Shown: in pieces, positions 62,436 to 64,000 of the stretch
Position numbering within the stretch: the first letter of the stretch is position 1
How the letters are laid out: each line of letters starts with the position of its first letter
Assembly (NCBI RefSeq): GCF_001314995.1
Contig: NZ_CP012938.1
Coordinates: 5,208,001-5,272,000 of the forward strand
Length of the DNA stretch: 64,000 nt
DNA from: Bacteroides ovatus
GTDB lineage: Bacteria > Bacteroidota > Bacteroidia > Bacteroidales > Bacteroidaceae
Direction: 5' to 3'
The notes under the pieces: model-generated
Database searches by the model: none
Seen by the model: only the letters and a program-made list of their open reading frames with translations
Told to the model about the DNA's origin: nothing
Program-made: the position numbers and the translations under genes

Positions 62436-63113
62436 TTATGCCAATAGTTTGTCCGGACGGACAACGGTATATCCTTGTTCTTTCAGCAAATCCAAGATTT
62501 GTTTCACTAGCTGGTCGCTGTCAGGCATCCGGTCGTGCAACAGAATAATGGCTCCCGGTTCAAGATGTTTCCGAATCCTGGCAAGGACTTTATCCGGTGC
62601 TTGTTGTGTATCCAGTGTACGGATGCTCCATCCTATAGGGGTATATCCTAACTGTCGAACGGCTTTCGCAATCGTTGGATTAGTGACACCGAACGGCGGA
62701 CGAAACAAACTAACCGGCTGCGAAGTTACTCGTTCTAGTTCACACTGACAAGTTTGCAAGTCTTTTTTCATCTTGGAGAGCCCGTATAGCGGGAATAAAC
62801 CGGAATGGGTATGCGAATGATTTCCAATCAGATGACCTTCTGCCACCATTTTTTGCAAGATTGCTTCATTCCCTTTTACCTTATGACCGATACAGAAGAA
62901 ACAGGCGGTTACCTGATATTCTTTTAGTACCTGCAGAACTTTGGGAGTCTGTAGGGAGTCGGGGCCGTCATCAAAAGTCAGGGCGACAATCTTTTCCGCA
63001 GTATGCTTTTTGCAAAATGACCGGAGGTAAATTCCCGATTGAATGCTATAAGAGGCATAAACGAGAAAAGACAGGAGCAAGAGCAAGCAAAGAAGGAGGC
63101 AAACGATTATCAT
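62436..63113 (-). CDS. Polysaccharide deacetylase (NodB-type)
   Basis: The 225-residue protein has an N-terminal hydrophobic anchor (about 3-25). The NodB domain motifs are ALTFDDGPDSLQT (about 45, with the two Asp), GNHSHTHSGLFP (about 96-107, metal His pair), LFRPPFGVTNP (about 134-144) and ILLHDRMPDS (about 190-199). All five deacetylase motifs are recognisable. Family members remove acetyl groups from GlcNAc polymers or related sugars. Here the presumed substrate is a sugar on the lipid product or its carrier. It overlaps the preceding ketoacyl-synthase-like gene by four bases. Confidence 0.9.
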   Translation of the reverse strand: MIIVCLLLCLLLLLSFLVYASYSIQSGIYLRSFCKKHTAEKIVALTFDDGPDSLQTPKVLQVLKEYQVTACFFCIGHKVKGNEAILQKMVAEGHLIGNHSHTHSGLFPLYGLSKMKKDLQTCQCELERVTSQPVSLFRPPFGVTNPTIAKAVRQLGYTPIGWSIRTLDTQQAPDKVLARIRKHLEPGAIILLHDRMPDSDQLVKQILDLLKEQGYTVVRPDKLLA

Positions 63114-64000
63114 ACGCTTTTCCGGATTAGAATCAATGAATGATTGATGGAGTGGTGATGATTATAAATCAATATATGGGTCGAGGTAGTGCAGTTGGCC
63201 GATTCGTTCACTGCTTTCCATACCGCATACGATGTTGCGGTAGGATATTCACCACATTCATTCTTAAAACTAAGATGAACACTTTCCGGGAAAAGGTTTG
63301 TTTCAAGCTCTTCATAAATAGAGTTGCCATTGTCAACAGTTTGCTCGTGAGAGTCATCTTGATTGTGTGGCTTCTTGTTTTTCCCGGTAACCAACCACTG
63401 AATATCCTGACATTCTAAACCATTTCGTTGCAAAAAACGGATGATTCGGGAGCTGATTTCTTCTGTAGTCTGTTTCCCTATGAAAGTTTCGATTCCCTGT
63501 ATTTCAGCCAACGGATGCTCTCCGGCTTCCCGACTTAACAGGAAGAATTGAGCACCTTCTCCGGCTGCTATCCCTTTCAGCACTCCCAGCCGTTGCTGAA
63601 TCGTGTAACTGGTTTCTGTCATTTCATCGATGGCTCCCACAAGTATATTCTCGCTTCCTTCTCCTATTTTCATCATAGCGTCCAATAAAGCACTTTCAAA
63701 ACTAAGACCACGGTGGACATAAGTCATGTTGTAGGCATGTATTTGATGAATCAGAGCTATTTGTGCACCGATTGTATTGAATGTCGACTGGATAAAAGGA
63801 GTAGGATTCAGCATCCGCTCTTCATTATCCAATAGGTTGTTCAGGAATTTTTCCGTATCTGTCAAGCAGCCCAATCCTGTTGCTGTGATGATTCCTTGTA
63901 TCTTTTCAGGAGATAGTTCACCCATACATTCCAATCCGCAAGCCACCCCCATTTTTACGATACGGCTCATGCGTCTGCGCAAGGTCGCATTGGTGATAAT
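63110..64000 (-). CDS. Ketoacyl-synthase-like protein without active-site Cys (5' end outside the window)
   Basis: The frame is open to the window edge (codon boundary at 64000), so the gene is 5'-truncated and 296 residues are visible. It starts inside the beta-ketoacyl synthase N-terminal domain of the Ketoacyl-synt_2 type (RRRMSRIVKMGVACGLECMG). The place of the catalytic Cys loop reads NMTYVHRGLSFESALLDAMM, with no Cys at the nucleophile position. Then comes ILVGAIDEMTE. The late His motifs of condensing KS are also not evident. It could be a chain-length-factor-like partner, as described for ApeC in aryl polyene synthesis. Its partner synthase would lie to the right of the window. Confidence 0.8.
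   Translation of the reverse strand: MITNATLRRRMSRIVKMGVACGLECMGELSPEKIQGIITATGLGCLTDTEKFLNNLLDNEERMLNPTPFIQSTFNTIGAQIALIHQIHAYNMTYVHRGLSFESALLDAMMKIGEGSENILVGAIDEMTETSYTIQQRLGVLKGIAAGEGAQFFLLSREAGEHPLAEIQGIETFIGKQTTEEISSRIIRFLQRNGLECQDIQWLVTGKNKKPHNQDDSHEQTVDNGNSIYEELETNLFPESVHLSFKNECGEYPTATSYAVWKAVNESANCTTSTHILIYNHHHSINHSLILIRKSV

Noticed and set aside
1..64000. tRNA, rRNA, insertion sequences and integrase attachment sites
   Set aside because: I looked through the intergenic sequences and found no cloverleaf-like segment, transposase-like protein or paired direct repeats marking an island.

Overview
The window looks like chromosomal DNA from a gut Bacteroides, most likely of the thetaiotaomicron/ovatus/xylanisolvens group. 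Reasons: promoters follow the Bacteroidota pattern TTTG-N19-TAnnTTTG, there is a complete SusC/SusD-type locus with ECF sigma and FecR anti-sigma genes, several DUF families are typical of Bacteroidales, and housekeeping genes (mdh, pdxJ, tpiA, folE, dnaG, recJ) have Bacteroidota-like sequences. The species assignment is from memory of protein families, not from a search. I saw no rRNA, tRNA, CRISPR array or insertion sequence.

Layout. 1-63 is the end of an outer-membrane beta-barrel gene. 218-5236 (minus) is a tripartite export operon (TolC, HlyD, two ABC-2 permeases) without an ATPase gene. 5497-6438 is malate dehydrogenase. 6439-7072 is a long spacer with a 22-bp-period array of the palindrome ACTATAGT. 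7073-21736 (plus) is a polysaccharide utilisation locus: ECF sigma, FecR, SusC with an STN domain, SusD, a DUF3823-like surface lipoprotein, a GH89 alpha-N-acetylglucosaminidase and two mutually homologous secreted proteins of a family I do not recognise. 21931-36170 is mainly plus-strand core biology: a coiled-coil membrane protein, NAD kinase (minus), pdxJ, ExbB/ExbD/TonB, a DJ-1 protein, ispD, recG, an Ndk-like protein, an M23/LysM peptidase, a DUF1599 protein, a DoxX-type protein, tpiA, a SPOR protein and folE.

36200-47393 is minus-strand: dnaG, then the aromatic amino acid operon pheA, aminotransferase, DAHP synthase/chorismate mutase and tyrA, then a TPR protein, recQ and recJ. The pheA operon is preceded by what reads as a complete transcription attenuator. 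It comprises a promoter, a 28-codon leader ORF with 11 Phe/Tyr codons among codons 4-16, a 16-bp antiterminator pairing, and an intrinsic terminator just before pheA. I consider this the best regulatory find of the window.

47599-48529 is a small accessory module (DUF3990 and DUF3791-type proteins, probable toxin-antitoxin). A phosphodiester glycosidase and two small envelope genes follow. From 51312 to the right edge lies a tightly packed minus-strand operon resembling aryl polyene/flexirubin gene clusters: AMP-dependent ligase, C45 Ntn-hydrolase with a TPR-like tail, FAD oxidoreductase, an MMPL-acyltransferase-methyltransferase fusion, GT2-DUF2062, a hotdog dehydratase, two envelope lipid-handling proteins, a polysaccharide deacetylase and a ketoacyl-synthase-like protein lacking the active-site Cys. 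The cluster continues past the window. Together these suggest a membrane-attached polyketide-like lipid or pigment.
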